64,000 bases of DNA from Anaerosolibacter carboniphilus (GCF_014205875.1 NZ_JACHEN010000012.1:1-64000), one strand, 5' to 3'; positions 14,952-25,124 are shown, numbered from the stretch's first letter. Notes: generated by a model not told the origin, from the letters alone. Translations and numbers: made by a program.

Positions 14952-15674
14952 ATGGAAAGCAAAATTGGGAAGGCGATTAAACTAAATTCTTCCCCCGTTG
15001 CAGTACTTTGGGCAGATCAAAAACCTGAAAATGCTGTTCAATTTAAAGAAGATAAATGGGGCTGTGTGATATCCATGATAAATATAGCTTCAAAAGGCCG
15101 GACTGCGGTTTTCGACGAGAAAACATGCGGCTGTACGGGTGGAGCCACAGGGATCGGATTTAAGAGGTTTGAAATGGGTTTCATCGAGCATTTTTTATCC
15201 GTAGGGATTCCAGGAAAGGTTGAAGGTGAATGCTACCGGAAAACACCTGAATTGGCAAAAGGTTTTATTGACAGCTTACCGGAAGTCACTATTCCTACAA
15301 AGTATGTTGTCCTAAAAACATTGGAAATGGTTGAAGAAGATGAAGTACCTGAAGCAATCATTTTCCTTGTAAACGCCGACCAGCTTTCAGCATGTGTAAC
15401 TCTTGCAAATTTTGATAAACCATCAAAAGATAATGTATTGATTTTGGCAGCTGCTGGATGTCATCAGACTATATTGGAGGTTATCGCCCAGGGTAGATCG
15501 GAAAGCCCAAAAGCACTGATCGGCTTAACCGATATCTCTGCACGGAAGTGTATTGACAAAGATCTTTTGTCTTTTGCGCTGCCTTATAAAAGATTTGTTG
15601 AATTGGAGTCCTTCGTAGAAGAAAGCTTTTTAACAAAAAAAGACTGGATTCATGTATCTCAAAGAATTATTTAA
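14952..15674 (+). CDS. DUF169 protein
   Basis: The 240-residue protein matches DUF169 throughout: SSPVAVLWADQKPENAVQF near the N-terminus, then the Cys-rich ...WGCVISM... and KTCGCTGGATGIGF, later SACVTLANF and AAGCHQTI. Conserved cysteines at about residues 39, 60, 62 and 76 suggest a metal or redox role; the family is common in anaerobes and methanogens but has no established biochemical function. GGAGGGA precedes the ATG, and the gene is flanked by terminators on both sides, so it is monocistronic. Confidence 0.9.
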   Translation: MESKIGKAIKLNSSPVAVLWADQKPENAVQFKEDKWGCVISMINIASKGRTAVFDEKTCGCTGGATGIGFKRFEMGFIEHFLSVGIPGKVEGECYRKTPELAKGFIDSLPEVTIPTKYVVLKTLEMVEEDEVPEAIIFLVNADQLSACVTLANFDKPSKDNVLILAAAGCHQTILEVIAQGRSESPKALIGLTDISARKCIDKDLLSFALPYKRFVELESFVEESFLTKKDWIHVSQRII

Positions 15675-15725
15675 CCTTCATTGTATACGACATTGCCCAT
15701 ATAGAGTTTACGCTATACATTATAG

Positions 15726-15753
15726 GCCCTTGATTTCTTAAGGGCTTTTTTTA
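15726..15753 (+). terminator. Terminator after DUF169 gene
   Basis: GCCCTT (15726-15731) pairs with AAGGGC (15740-15745) around eight bases and is followed by eight T's. The next 230 bases, up to the regulator at 15983, are AT-rich promoter sequence without a gene. Confidence 0.85.
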
Positions 15754-15982
15754 TTTACCCATGAAAACAAATCTGTTATAGGGAGATATTCATTATAAGG
15801 GGGCATTGATCATTAATAAAATTAAGTAAAGCTCAAATAAATACCGTTAATAATCTGAATTTTATATATTTTATGAACAATAAAAGGAGATTTAGATGAT
15901 AATTTAAGTACAAATAGAATAATATTTACAAATACTAAAATTATTTTAGTTTAATCAAATGATAATTGATGAGGTGCTAAAC

Positions 15983-16555
15983 ATGGAAGATAATATGGGA
16001 CAAAAAATTAAGGAACTGAGAGCTTCAAAAAAAATAACCCTTAAGGAGTTAAGTAAAAAAACAGGTTTATCAATTGCTTTCCTGTCACAGCTAGAGAGAG
16101 GATTGACCTCTGCTGCTATAATGTCTCTAAAAAATATAGCAGAAGCATTGGAAGTAGATATTTCATACTTTTTTGCACCCCCCTTTGAAAATTCTAAGCG
16201 GGTAATCAGAGGGTATGAGCAAGAGATATTCCATATAGAGAACTCTAAGTTTATATACTATAATTTGGTAAACGACGCAGAAGGAAAAGCATTGACGCCG
16301 TTTTTAGTGACCATCTATCCAGAACGAGGACAGGATGAAGTGATTCCATACGCTCATGAGGGAGAAGAATTTATTTATGTGTTGGAGGGCATTTTGACCC
16401 TTTATCTTGAGCGTGAGAAGTATGATTTATATCCGGGTGACAGCCTGCATATAGATTCTTCGATTCCTCACAATTGGGCAAATTTTACCAATAAAGTAGT
16501 TAAAATACTGTCTGTAAACACTCCAAAGATTTTTGAAATCAAAAAACCTAGATAA
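15983..16555 (+). CDS. XRE-cupin transcriptional regulator
   Basis: The 190-residue protein has an N-terminal helix-turn-helix of the Xre type (LKELSKKTGLSIAFLSQLER) and a C-terminal cupin fold with the two motifs EVIPYAHEGEEFIYVLEG and YPGDSLHIDSSIPHNWAN. Such regulators bind a small ligand, often polyamine- or amino acid-like, in the cupin and control nearby uptake or degradation genes. GAGGTG lies six bases before the ATG at 15983. The oligopeptide transporter operon starts 180 bases downstream and is the likely target. Confidence 0.93.
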   Translation: MEDNMGQKIKELRASKKITLKELSKKTGLSIAFLSQLERGLTSAAIMSLKNIAEALEVDISYFFAPPFENSKRVIRGYEQEIFHIENSKFIYYNLVNDAEGKALTPFLVTIYPERGQDEVIPYAHEGEEFIYVLEGILTLYLEREKYDLYPGDSLHIDSSIPHNWANFTNKVVKILSVNTPKIFEIKKPR

Positions 16556-16737
16556 TCTCTTGAAAACGAGAACAGAACAGTCGCTAACAGTAAATATGTA
16601 CATAATGATCTCTACGACGATAAACAAAAAACGGAGCAAGGGGTGAGGGCTTTGGTGTAGTTAATAAGTAAATAAAGTAAGGTGTTGTTGGAATTGGTAA
16701 TGTTATATTTCTTAAGGTTCTAAAGGGGGGTATTAAA

Positions 16738-18375
16738 ATGAAAAGAAAAACTGTTTTAGCGTTATTGTTCGTCATCATTATGCTGCTATCGCTTATGGGA
16801 TGTGGTGGCAACCAGACACCTGCAGACACCTCAGCTAAGGAAGAGAATGTTTCGGTGGAAAAAATTCTAACATATTCAGTTCTGATTGATATGCCTACAT
16901 TAGATCAATCACTTGTTAACTCTACGGATTCTATGACGTTGATAAGCCAGATACAAGAAGGCTTAGTAAGGCTCCACGATGGCAAAGTACTGCCTGGAAT
17001 TGCAAAAGAATGGGAAGTATCTGAAGATGGCCTGGTATATACATTCTACCTCAGAGATGCAAAATGGAGTGATGATGTGAATATCACGGCATATGATTTC
17101 GAGTACGCCATAAAGCGGCTAGTTGATCCAGCTGCTGCCAGTCCCTATTCATTTATCGCTGAGCCCATCAAAAATGCGATGAAGGTCAACTCCGGTGAGT
17201 TGGGTATAGAAGAAACCGGCGTGAAGGCATTGAATGAAAAGACACTGGAAATAACTTTAGAAAAACAGGCACCTTACTTCTTAGCAATGTTGAATATGCC
17301 TCATTTTAATGGAGTCAGAAAAGACTTGGTGGAAAAGTTTGGACAGGACTTTGCTGCTGATCCTGATAACAATGTATATTGTGGTCCGTTTGTATTAGAA
17401 GAGTGGAAGCATGAAGACAGATTAGTGCTTGTGAAAAATCAAAGTTATTGGGACAAAGACAAAGTAAATCTGGATAAAGTAAATGTAATTGTGGTTCCAG
17501 ACCCAAATACAGCTCTGAGCATGTTTGAAAACGGAGACTTGGATTTTGTGGATGTGCCTTCAAATTTAGTAGAACAATACTTAGATAAATCACAGCTTTA
17601 TTATAATGGAGCCGATGATTTCTTAAAACTAAATATGGATGGTAAGAATCCTCTTAAAAATAAAAATTTAAGATTAGCTGTAAACTACGCGATTGATAGA
17701 GAAGATTATATCAATATTACAACAGACGGACTATTCGATGCTGGGACGAGGTATGTTCTTCCTGTTGTTGCAGGGGTAGATAAGAAGTACGGCGAGGAAT
17801 ATCCCTATGAAGCCTTCCCATTAAAGGCTGATATAAATACTGCCAAGGATTATTTGGATAAAGCTATGAAAGAGCTTAGTGTAAGTAATCCACAAGAAAT
17901 CAAGCTGGAATTACTAACTACAGATACAGATGTTTCAAGAATACAAGCAGAAGTTCTTCAGGATCAGATTCAAAGAAATCTTGGAATCGTTGTGAACATC
18001 AAGCAAGTACCGTATAAACAAAGATTGCAAATGGAAACCAATCGAGAATTCCAAATGGTTTTCAGCGGTTGGGCACCGGATTATGATGATCCTCATACAT
18101 ATCTATGTCTATGGACCACTAATTCTCCATACAATCAGATATCCTATAGCAATGCAAAATATGATGAATTGTTGGATTTTTCTTCCACATGCAGAGATCC
18201 AAAAGAACGTATGGATGCTTTATTTGAAGCTGAAAAGGTGCTGTTAGAGGATGGGGCGATTGTACCGCTGCAGATGAGAAGAGTGGCTTGGCTTATGAAC
18301 CCAAAGATTAAAGGACTGGTTAAATCATATGTAGGTCCAAGAGAAGATTATATTTATGCAGATATTGAAGAATAG
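16738..18375 (+). CDS. Peptide ABC transporter substrate-binding lipoprotein
   Basis: A 545-residue family 5 solute-binding protein (OppA/DppE type). The N-terminus is a lipoprotein signal ending LLSLMGC, with Cys22 as the lipidation site. The mature part has YDFEYAIKRLVDP, RLAVNYAIDREDYI and FSGWAPDYDDPHTYL, all typical of oligopeptide receptors. AAAGGGGGG precedes the ATG. It is the first gene of a complete importer (two permeases, two ATPases) followed by two M24 peptidases, so it should bind short peptides, perhaps proline-containing ones. Confidence 0.95.
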   Translation: MKRKTVLALLFVIIMLLSLMGCGGNQTPADTSAKEENVSVEKILTYSVLIDMPTLDQSLVNSTDSMTLISQIQEGLVRLHDGKVLPGIAKEWEVSEDGLVYTFYLRDAKWSDDVNITAYDFEYAIKRLVDPAAASPYSFIAEPIKNAMKVNSGELGIEETGVKALNEKTLEITLEKQAPYFLAMLNMPHFNGVRKDLVEKFGQDFAADPDNNVYCGPFVLEEWKHEDRLVLVKNQSYWDKDKVNLDKVNVIVVPDPNTALSMFENGDLDFVDVPSNLVEQYLDKSQLYYNGADDFLKLNMDGKNPLKNKNLRLAVNYAIDREDYINITTDGLFDAGTRYVLPVVAGVDKKYGEEYPYEAFPLKADINTAKDYLDKAMKELSVSNPQEIKLELLTTDTDVSRIQAEVLQDQIQRNLGIVVNIKQVPYKQRLQMETNREFQMVFSGWAPDYDDPHTYLCLWTTNSPYNQISYSNAKYDELLDFSSTCRDPKERMDALFEAEKVLLEDGAIVPLQMRRVAWLMNPKIKGLVKSYVGPREDYIYADIEE

Positions 18376-18402
18376 CCATTAAACTGAATATGGAAATATC
18401 AT

Positions 18403-18431
18403 AAGGAAGGTAGTTTTTTACTGCCTTCCTT
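18403..18431 (+). terminator. Intra-operon hairpin after the binding-protein gene
   Basis: A 12-bp stem with one G-U pair (18403-18414 with 18420-18431) and a T5 loop lies between the binding protein and the first permease. Such hairpins protect upstream mRNA or partly terminate, raising the binding protein relative to the permeases. Confidence 0.65.
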
Positions 18432-18451
18432 AATATAAAGGGGTGATATTT

Positions 18452-19372
18452 ATGGCTAAATACCTGCTAAGAAGGTTGTTCATATCGATGTTGACAATAC
18501 TTGTACTTATTACCGCCGTATGGATACTTGTAAGGCTATTGCCGGGAGATCCTTTCGCCAGTGATAAGCTATCGCCGGAAATAAAGGAAAACATGATGAG
18601 ATATTACGGTTTTGATAAGCCTTTAACCACTCAGTATATAATCTACTTAAAGAATTTGCTTCATGGTGACCTTGGATACTCGTTAAATTATAAAAATTTG
18701 ACGGTTACGAGAATACTGAAGGATTCATTTCCTTATTCAGCTGATTTGGGAGCGCGGGCTTTACTGTTTGCAGTCTTTACCGGGTTATTCTTAGGAATCG
18801 TCGCGGCTTTAAACAGAAGCAGATTCTTGGATTATTTTTGTATTATCATAGCGATCATAGGCTGCTCTGTACCAGATTTTATCATTGGTTCATTACTGCA
18901 ATATATGTTTGGTGTAAAACTAAAGCTTTTACCGGTAGCCCAATGGCAAGGGTTTAAGTATACAATTCTACCTTCAATTGCCTTGGGGTTCTATACATTG
19001 GCATATGTATCCAGGGTCATGAGAGCCAGCATGTTGGAAGTAGTGAATCAGGACTATATCAAGACAGCCAATTCCAAAGGATTGTCTCAAATACAAGTCG
19101 TATTTGGTCATCAGATAAGGAATGCAATCCTGCCTGTGATTACTGTATTAGGGCCAATAGTAGCCGCAATTTTGACGGGAACCTTTGTGATAGAGTCTAT
19201 CTACACGATACCGGGAATGGGTAAATATTATGTTTCCGGTGTTCAGACCTTGGACTATACCTTGATACTGGGGTCTACTATCTTTTATGGCGTTTTGCTA
19301 GTAATTGCAAATACAGTGGTAGATATAGCCTATGGTATCATCGATCCCAGAATAAGAGTTTATAAAAAGTAG
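18452..19372 (+). CDS. Peptide ABC transporter permease (DppB/OppB-like)
   Basis: A 306-residue inner membrane permease with six helices. It opens MAKYLLRRLFISMLTIL, the standard OppB/DppB start, and has the cytoplasmic coupling motif region with YIKTANSKGLSQIQVVFGH (EAA loop) and the IESIYTIPGMGKYYV segment. GGGGTGAT lies before the ATG at 18452. It pairs with the permease at 19384, three bases to eleven bases downstream depending on the start used, in the peptide importer operon. Confidence 0.95.
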   Translation: MAKYLLRRLFISMLTILVLITAVWILVRLLPGDPFASDKLSPEIKENMMRYYGFDKPLTTQYIIYLKNLLHGDLGYSLNYKNLTVTRILKDSFPYSADLGARALLFAVFTGLFLGIVAALNRSRFLDYFCIIIAIIGCSVPDFIIGSLLQYMFGVKLKLLPVAQWQGFKYTILPSIALGFYTLAYVSRVMRASMLEVVNQDYIKTANSKGLSQIQVVFGHQIRNAILPVITVLGPIVAAILTGTFVIESIYTIPGMGKYYVSGVQTLDYTLILGSTIFYGVLLVIANTVVDIAYGIIDPRIRVYKK

Positions 19373-19383
19373 AGGTGTTTCAG

Positions 19384-20322
19384 GTGGAGCATATATGTAC
19401 CGATGTTGAGAAAGACAAATTTAATCATGTAGGGAAAAACAAGGATAGGATGGAGGCTATTTCCAGACCTAGTTTGAACTATTGGCAAGACGGATGGAGA
19501 CGTTTGAAGAAAAACAGAGTTGCTTTTGTAGGGCTGATCATTATTGGCACATATATTATTCTTGCCATCGTTGGACCTAAAATAGGTGCCTATGACTATA
19601 CAAGCACAAATGCTTCAGCTACAAATCTGGGGATGTCATCAAACCATTGGTTTGGTACCGATAAACTTGGAAGAGATATGTGGGCTAGAGTATGGATGGG
19701 CGCTAGGGTTTCTCTGACAATCGGATTTACTGCAGCGATTATAAATGGCTTTATTGGTGTTTTGATCGGAGGGATATCTGGTTATTATGGTGGGATTATT
19801 GATATGTTGATCATGCGGATTATTGATGTACTATATGGTATTCCCTACATCATTGTAGCGATACTGGTTATGATGGTTCTGGGATCTGGAATGAAAGCGC
19901 TAATTATTGCCATGGTTATAGTGGGCTGGATTGGAATGGCTAGATTTATCAGGGGAGAAGTCCTAGGGCTGAAGGAACAAGATTTTGTTCTTGCTGCAAA
20001 ATTGCTAGGGGTATCAGAATTTAAAATAATCTATAGGCATATGATTCCCAATGTAGTAGGTTTAATGATTACTACTTTGACGATGGCGGTTCCCGGTTAT
20101 ATTTTCTCAGAAGCTTTTTTAAGCTATATCGGGTTAGGAATCCAGCCACCTGATTGCAGCTGGGGATCACTGGCTAAGATAGGGGCCCAATCATTTAGGC
20201 TTTATCCATATCAATTGTTTATTCCTGGTTTTTTTATATGTACAACGATGCTGGCATTGAACTTGCTTGGTGATGGTTTAAGGGATGCACTGGATCCGAA
20301 ACTGCGAGGACAGGAAAAGTAA
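19384..20322 (+). CDS. Peptide ABC transporter permease (DppC/OppC-like)
   Basis: This 312-residue permease has the OppC N-terminal domain (SYW-like stretch NYWQDGWRRLKKNRVAFVGL), the HWFGTDKLGRDMWARVWMGA motif and the EAA loop FVLAAKLLGVSEFKIIYRH, then SYIGLGIQPPDCSWG. A GTG at 19384 is six bases after AGAGGTG; an in-frame GTG at 19375 lies within that site. It forms the transmembrane pair with the preceding permease. Confidence 0.94.
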   Translation: MEHICTDVEKDKFNHVGKNKDRMEAISRPSLNYWQDGWRRLKKNRVAFVGLIIIGTYIILAIVGPKIGAYDYTSTNASATNLGMSSNHWFGTDKLGRDMWARVWMGARVSLTIGFTAAIINGFIGVLIGGISGYYGGIIDMLIMRIIDVLYGIPYIIVAILVMMVLGSGMKALIIAMVIVGWIGMARFIRGEVLGLKEQDFVLAAKLLGVSEFKIIYRHMIPNVVGLMITTLTMAVPGYIFSEAFLSYIGLGIQPPDCSWGSLAKIGAQSFRLYPYQLFIPGFFICTTMLALNLLGDGLRDALDPKLRGQEK

Positions 20323-20348
20323 CTGGGGAAAAGTTGAGGTGAATAAAA

Positions 20349-21377
20349 ATGAAGAGACTTTTAGAAATAGATAACCTTCACTTTTCCTTTAAAACTTATG
20401 GGGGAGAAGTGAACGCAGTAAGAGGGGTATCCTTTCATGTAGATGAGGGAGAAGTTGTAGGCATTGTGGGAGAATCGGGCTGTGGAAAAAGTGTTACTGC
20501 CCAGTGCATCATGAGACTGAATCCAGAACCACCGGGTTATTTCAAACAGGGATCCATCCAATATAAGGGGACAGAAGTAATCAATCTATCAAAAAAAGAG
20601 ATAAAAAAGCTTCGTGGTTCAGAAATCGGTATGATATTTCAAGATCCTATGACTTCGTTAAATCCAACAATGAAAATAGGCAAACAGATAGAGGAATCTG
20701 TAATGAATAATATGTCTGTCTCTAGGACGGAAGCAAGAATAAGAGCTGTTGAAATGCTTAAACTGGTAGGAATATCCGATGCAGAGAAAAGATATTCTCA
20801 GTATCCCCACGAGTTTAGTGGAGGAATGAAGCAAAGGGCTATGATAGCCATAGCTATGGCATGTAATCCTAGTCTGTTAATTGCAGATGAGCCGACTACG
20901 TCATTGGATGTTACGATTGAAGCGCAAATACTTGACCTAATGAAAGCACTACAATTAAAAATGAATACTTCGATCATTATGATAACCCATGATTTAGGTG
21001 TAATTGCCAGCTTATGTCATAGAGTAATTGTCATGTACGGAGGACTGGTCGTTGAGCAGGGCGATCTGCATGAGATATTCTATAACCCAAAACATCCATA
21101 TACTTGGGGCCTTCTCAAATCGGTGCCTACGTTGAATATGGATAAAAGTGAACAATTGATACCAATAGATGGAACGCCTCCGGATTTATTCTCGCCGCCT
21201 AAAGGATGTCCCTTTGCTGCTAGATGTGAGTATGCCATGGAAATTTGCTATGAAGAGCTGCCACCTGAATATGAGATAACTGAAAAGCATCGTACAATGT
21301 GTTGGTTGCAGCATCCTTATGCGCCTGAAGTTCTATGGGAAGAAAGTAAGTCAGCTTTTGTAAAGGAGAGCATGTAG
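20349..21377 (+). CDS. Peptide ABC transporter ATPase (DppD/OppD-like)
   Basis: The 342-residue ATPase has Walker A GESGCGKS, the signature FSGGMKQR, Walker B LLIADEPTT and the H-loop ITHDLG. The C-terminal extension contains a cysteine cluster (CPFAARCEYAMEIC, then C near the end) that in this family binds a [4Fe-4S] cluster. GAGGTG precedes the ATG. It is one of two different ATPases of the importer. Confidence 0.95.
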   Translation: MKRLLEIDNLHFSFKTYGGEVNAVRGVSFHVDEGEVVGIVGESGCGKSVTAQCIMRLNPEPPGYFKQGSIQYKGTEVINLSKKEIKKLRGSEIGMIFQDPMTSLNPTMKIGKQIEESVMNNMSVSRTEARIRAVEMLKLVGISDAEKRYSQYPHEFSGGMKQRAMIAIAMACNPSLLIADEPTTSLDVTIEAQILDLMKALQLKMNTSIIMITHDLGVIASLCHRVIVMYGGLVVEQGDLHEIFYNPKHPYTWGLLKSVPTLNMDKSEQLIPIDGTPPDLFSPPKGCPFAARCEYAMEICYEELPPEYEITEKHRTMCWLQHPYAPEVLWEESKSAFVKESM

Positions 21378-21409
21378 GTGAGGAAAAGATCTTAAAAGGG
21401 GTGTAGAAT

Positions 21410-22369
21410 ATGAACGCAGAAAAACCTTATATAGAAGTTAAAAACCTAAGAAAATATTTTCAGTTATCAAGAAAAGAAATACTTAAAGCAGTGGATGATG
21501 TTTCTTTTATTATCAATAAGGGTGAGACGGTAGGGCTTGTCGGTGAGAGCGGATGTGGCAAGTCGACAACGGGCAGATGCTTGGTGAAGCTCTATGAACC
21601 AACGGCTGGAAGTATTTTTCTAGAAGGAAATGATATCAATCTTTTTAATAAAAAGGGGAAAGGTGAGTTTTGTAAAAAGGTGCAGATGATTTTTCAGAAC
21701 CCTTACGCATCTCTTAACCCACGTATGACCATATCAGAAATCATAGGGGAGGGAATAAAGGAACACAACACCATATCTGACAAAGAATTAAAGGAACAGG
21801 TCTATAGCTTACTGGAATTGGTTGGTCTAAATAAGGAGCATGTGAATAGATTTCCCCATGAGTTTAGTGGGGGGCAAAGACAAAGAATAGGTATTGCCCG
21901 GGCATTATCGGTAAGACCGGAATTTATTGTTTGTGATGAACCTATTTCAGCGCTGGATGTTTCCATTCAAGCGCAAGTTGTCAATATGCTGTTGCAGTTT
22001 CAAAGAGATATGGGACTTACCTATCTGTTTATCGCCCATGATCTAAGTATGGTGAAATACGTATCCCATCGGATCGCTGTCATGTATCTAGGAAGCATCA
22101 TAGAATATACTGATTCGGCAGAGCTATACAAAAATCCTATTCATCCCTATACAAAGGCACTGCTTTCTTCAATTCCTGTTGCAGATCCTAATTTACAGGC
22201 ATCCAGAAGAAGAATAATCATTGAAGGTGATGTTCCCAGCCCGGTGAATCCTCCTGACTGCTGCAAGTTTGTAGATAGATGTAAATATGCAAAGTCAGTA
22301 TGTTTTGAAACAAGACCAGCTTTAAAAGAGATATCCAGCCAGCATTATGCTGCGTGCCACCTCTACTAA
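21410..22369 (+). CDS. Peptide ABC transporter ATPase (DppF/OppF-like)
   Basis: The 319-residue second ATPase carries Walker A GESGCGKS, FSGGQRQR, FIVCDEPISALD and the H-loop AHDLSMV. It also ends with the Cys-containing region DCCKFVDRCKYAKSVC. AAAGGGGTG precedes the ATG, and the gene starts 33 bases after the first ATPase. Both ATPases having Cys clusters suggests Fe-S binding in both. Confidence 0.95.
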   Translation: MNAEKPYIEVKNLRKYFQLSRKEILKAVDDVSFIINKGETVGLVGESGCGKSTTGRCLVKLYEPTAGSIFLEGNDINLFNKKGKGEFCKKVQMIFQNPYASLNPRMTISEIIGEGIKEHNTISDKELKEQVYSLLELVGLNKEHVNRFPHEFSGGQRQRIGIARALSVRPEFIVCDEPISALDVSIQAQVVNMLLQFQRDMGLTYLFIAHDLSMVKYVSHRIAVMYLGSIIEYTDSAELYKNPIHPYTKALLSSIPVADPNLQASRRRIIIEGDVPSPVNPPDCCKFVDRCKYAKSVCFETRPALKEISSQHYAACHLY

Positions 22370-22390
22370 CATTTAAGGAAGGTGTAGAAA

Positions 22391-23485
22391 ATGATTAACG
22401 AGAAATATATGGAAAGATTATCCAAACAGATAGATGAACTTGATATCGATGCAATCCTTATTGGACCATCAAAAGATTTAGAGTTTGCAACTGGTTTTTT
22501 GTCACAGGAGGATGAACGCTTCCAAGGACTTTTTATCCTAAGAAATGGAAGGTGTTTTTATATATCCCCTAAGCTGAATAAGGAAGAAATTGAACATATA
22601 CTTGGAAAAAATACGAAGATTTATTCTTGGGATGATGGGGAAGGGTTTACAAACACTGTAAAATATGCTCTGGCAGAAAATGATTTGTCTGAAAAGAAGA
22701 TTGCTGTTAATTGTGGCATAAAGGGCACTGATCTTTTGGATATGACAGAAATATTTAGAGGAGAATTTATTAACGGAATACAGATAATAGAGGATTCTCG
22801 CATTATAAAGACCAAGGAGGAAGTTGTGCATCTCAAAAAAGCAGGACAGATAGCTGATGAAGTAATGGAAGCACTAACTTCTTTTATAAAGCCTGGCATG
22901 AAAGAAAAGGATATCAAGAAAAAAATTATTGAATTATTCTTGGCAAGGGGAAGCGAGATAGCTTTTGAGCCTATTGTTGCTTCAGGCCCCAACAGTTCCA
23001 AGCCCTATTATAACCAGGACGATCGAATAATACAGGAAAAAGACGTGATTATATTAGATTTAGGGTGTAGATATAAGGGTTGTTGTTCAGATATTAGCAG
23101 GACCTTTTTTATAGGTAAAGCTACGGAAGAAGAGAAACAGATTTATCAGGTTGTCTTAGAAGCAAATCAGGCAGGAAAAAGTGCGGTGAAGGAAGGTGTG
23201 ACGGCAGAATATATCGATCGCCAGGCGCGGAGTATTATTCATAATGCAGGTTATGGAAATTACTTTTTTAATAGAGTGGGGCATGGAATTGGTTTTAGTG
23301 TTCATGAAGCACCCTATATAAGGGAGGGGAATTGCCAAATTATAAAAAATGGAATGGCATTTAGCATTGAGCCAGGCATATATTTGCCCGGGAAATTTGG
23401 CGTTAGAGTTGAAGATATTATTGTGGTAGGAGGAAATGGACCAGAAGTAATGAATCATTTTGAAAGAAATATCATTATTCTTTAG
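22391..23485 (+). CDS. M24-family Xaa-Pro-type peptidase
   Basis: The 364-residue protein has an N-terminal creatinase-like domain and a C-terminal pita-bread metallopeptidase domain. The five metal ligands are visible: two Asp (ILDLGC and CSDISR), His in GHGIGF, and Glu in IEPGIY and VEDII. AAGGTG lies before the ATG, 21 bases after the last transporter gene, so it is co-transcribed. It probably cleaves imported X-Pro dipeptides in the cytoplasm. Confidence 0.93.
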   Translation: MINEKYMERLSKQIDELDIDAILIGPSKDLEFATGFLSQEDERFQGLFILRNGRCFYISPKLNKEEIEHILGKNTKIYSWDDGEGFTNTVKYALAENDLSEKKIAVNCGIKGTDLLDMTEIFRGEFINGIQIIEDSRIIKTKEEVVHLKKAGQIADEVMEALTSFIKPGMKEKDIKKKIIELFLARGSEIAFEPIVASGPNSSKPYYNQDDRIIQEKDVIILDLGCRYKGCCSDISRTFFIGKATEEEKQIYQVVLEANQAGKSAVKEGVTAEYIDRQARSIIHNAGYGNYFFNRVGHGIGFSVHEAPYIREGNCQIIKNGMAFSIEPGIYLPGKFGVRVEDIIVVGGNGPEVMNHFERNIIIL

Positions 23486-23549
23486 AGTTGAAATATAACA
23501 CTAAAAAGTAAGTACAATGTTAAAAATATGAACAGGAGGATTGTAAAGA

Positions 23550-24620
23550 ATGATTGATTCAAAAGTTTTTGAAAAAATGAAAGAATTAGGAATGGACGGA
23601 CTGCTTTTAATCAATGATTCCAATATCCGGTATGTTAGTAGCTATACAGGCTCAGATGCATATATCCTAATGGCACCTGATCAAAAAACATTCATAACGG
23701 ATGCTAGGTATACAGAGCAGGCACAGATGGAATGTAAAACTTTTACTGTTTCAGAATGGAAAAAAACGATAGGTTCTCTTGAAGCGTTCATAGCAGATAC
23801 TGCTGCTAAGCTAGGTATTCGGAGACTGGGCTTTGAAAGAAAGTATATGAGCTATGATTTTTATGACAGACTTGTTACTGAAATGCCATCTGTAGAATTA
23901 ATGCCTACGCAAAATATTATTGAATCCTTTAGATATATTAAAAACGAAGAGGAAATCGATTGTATAAGAAAAGCAGCTTCTTTTGCTGATATAGCATTTG
24001 AGAAAATTCTTGAAGTTATAAAGCCAGGTCTTACTGAAAATGAAATAGTTCTTGAACTTGAGTATTATCTTAAGAAGGCAGGCTCTGAGGGCATCGGATT
24101 TCAAACAATATTGATTTCAGGTAAAAAGACGTCTATGCCCCACGGGATTCCATCGGGGAAAAAGATTGAATACGGGGATTTCATAACCATGGATTTTGGA
24201 GGCATATATAACGGATACCGTTCTGATATGACAAGAACTATTGCAGTGGGAAAAGTAGATGATGAACAGAGAAGAATCTATAGTGTTATAAAGGAAGCAC
24301 AGAATAGGGGTGTCAATGCATTAAAAAGTGAAATAGTAGGAAATATTCCGGATCAACAGGTGAGAGAGGTGATTGATCAAGCAGGATATATAGATTATTA
24401 CTATCCTGGACTAGGGCATGGCGTTGGGCTGGATATTCATGAAGCACCATTCATGGGAATACAAAGTAAGGATATACTTAAATCAGGATGTGTAGTTACT
24501 GTGGAACCTGGTATTTACATACCTGATTGGGGTGGCGTGAGAATTGAAGATACGGTGGTTGTTAATCAGAATGGAGCTGAAATATTAACAAAGGCTTCCA
24601 AAGCATTGATTGTAGTATAA
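23550..24620 (+). CDS. M24-family Xaa-Pro-type peptidase, second copy
   Basis: A 356-residue paralogue of the preceding gene. Metal ligands occur as TMDFGG and RSDMTR (Asp), GHGVGL (His), VEPGIY and IEDTVV (Glu). The H-G-I-P-S and HEAP loops around the active site are standard. AGGAGG precedes the ATG. The two peptidases share moderate similarity and probably differ in substrate range (aminopeptidase versus dipeptidase), as far as the sequence shows. Confidence 0.93.
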   Translation: MIDSKVFEKMKELGMDGLLLINDSNIRYVSSYTGSDAYILMAPDQKTFITDARYTEQAQMECKTFTVSEWKKTIGSLEAFIADTAAKLGIRRLGFERKYMSYDFYDRLVTEMPSVELMPTQNIIESFRYIKNEEEIDCIRKAASFADIAFEKILEVIKPGLTENEIVLELEYYLKKAGSEGIGFQTILISGKKTSMPHGIPSGKKIEYGDFITMDFGGIYNGYRSDMTRTIAVGKVDDEQRRIYSVIKEAQNRGVNALKSEIVGNIPDQQVREVIDQAGYIDYYYPGLGHGVGLDIHEAPFMGIQSKDILKSGCVVTVEPGIYIPDWGGVRIEDTVVVNQNGAEILTKASKALIVV

Positions 24621-24759
24621 TCAGAATTTACATAAAATGTCCCCAGTCATATATGTATATATAGTTACTTCATCACATTTTTTTATTAAAGACAGACCAG
24701 TCAATAAAATATGGTCTGTTTATTTTTTTCTTAATAGTACAATGTTGTTAAAAGATTTA

Positions 24760-25124
24760 AGTGTAATTGCCACATATAGTGATGATGAATTAGATCGCGA
24801 AAAAGGCCTTCTACGATCAGAATGAAGCAGTCATGGTGCGTAAATACAACCAATGGGGAGAAAAGGATACGGCTAAAGCAGTTTTATAATGACTGGAATC
24901 AAACGCCTGATAGAAAGTTGTTTGCAAAGGTATTTGAGAAATGCGAAGAGATTACTGAATTTATTTTAGAAAATGCTGAAGATGGATTTGAAGAGGTTAT
25001 TGAAGAAGAATAAGAAATGTCAATTGATCAACTTAGATTTATGTGTGATCATGCCTATGATGAGCCTCTTATCAATAAAAATATAATTGAATTGCCAAAC
25101 ACTAGAATCCCAATATGGTTTTAA
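24760..25124 (+). pseudogene. Decayed copy of the unknown gene at 33230
   Basis: The 3' part reads FYNDWNQTPDRKLFAKVFEK, CEEITEFILENAEDGFEEVI and EEE, a TAA, then EMSIDQLRFMCDHAYDEPLI and NKNIIEL, closely matching the C-terminal third of the 230-residue protein at 33230-33922. Further upstream LDREKGLLRS and SSHG match its central LDSKKGLVRSGWSSHG, broken by TGA and TAA. About 290 bases of the middle are missing. At least three stops and a deletion make it non-functional. Confidence 0.85.
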
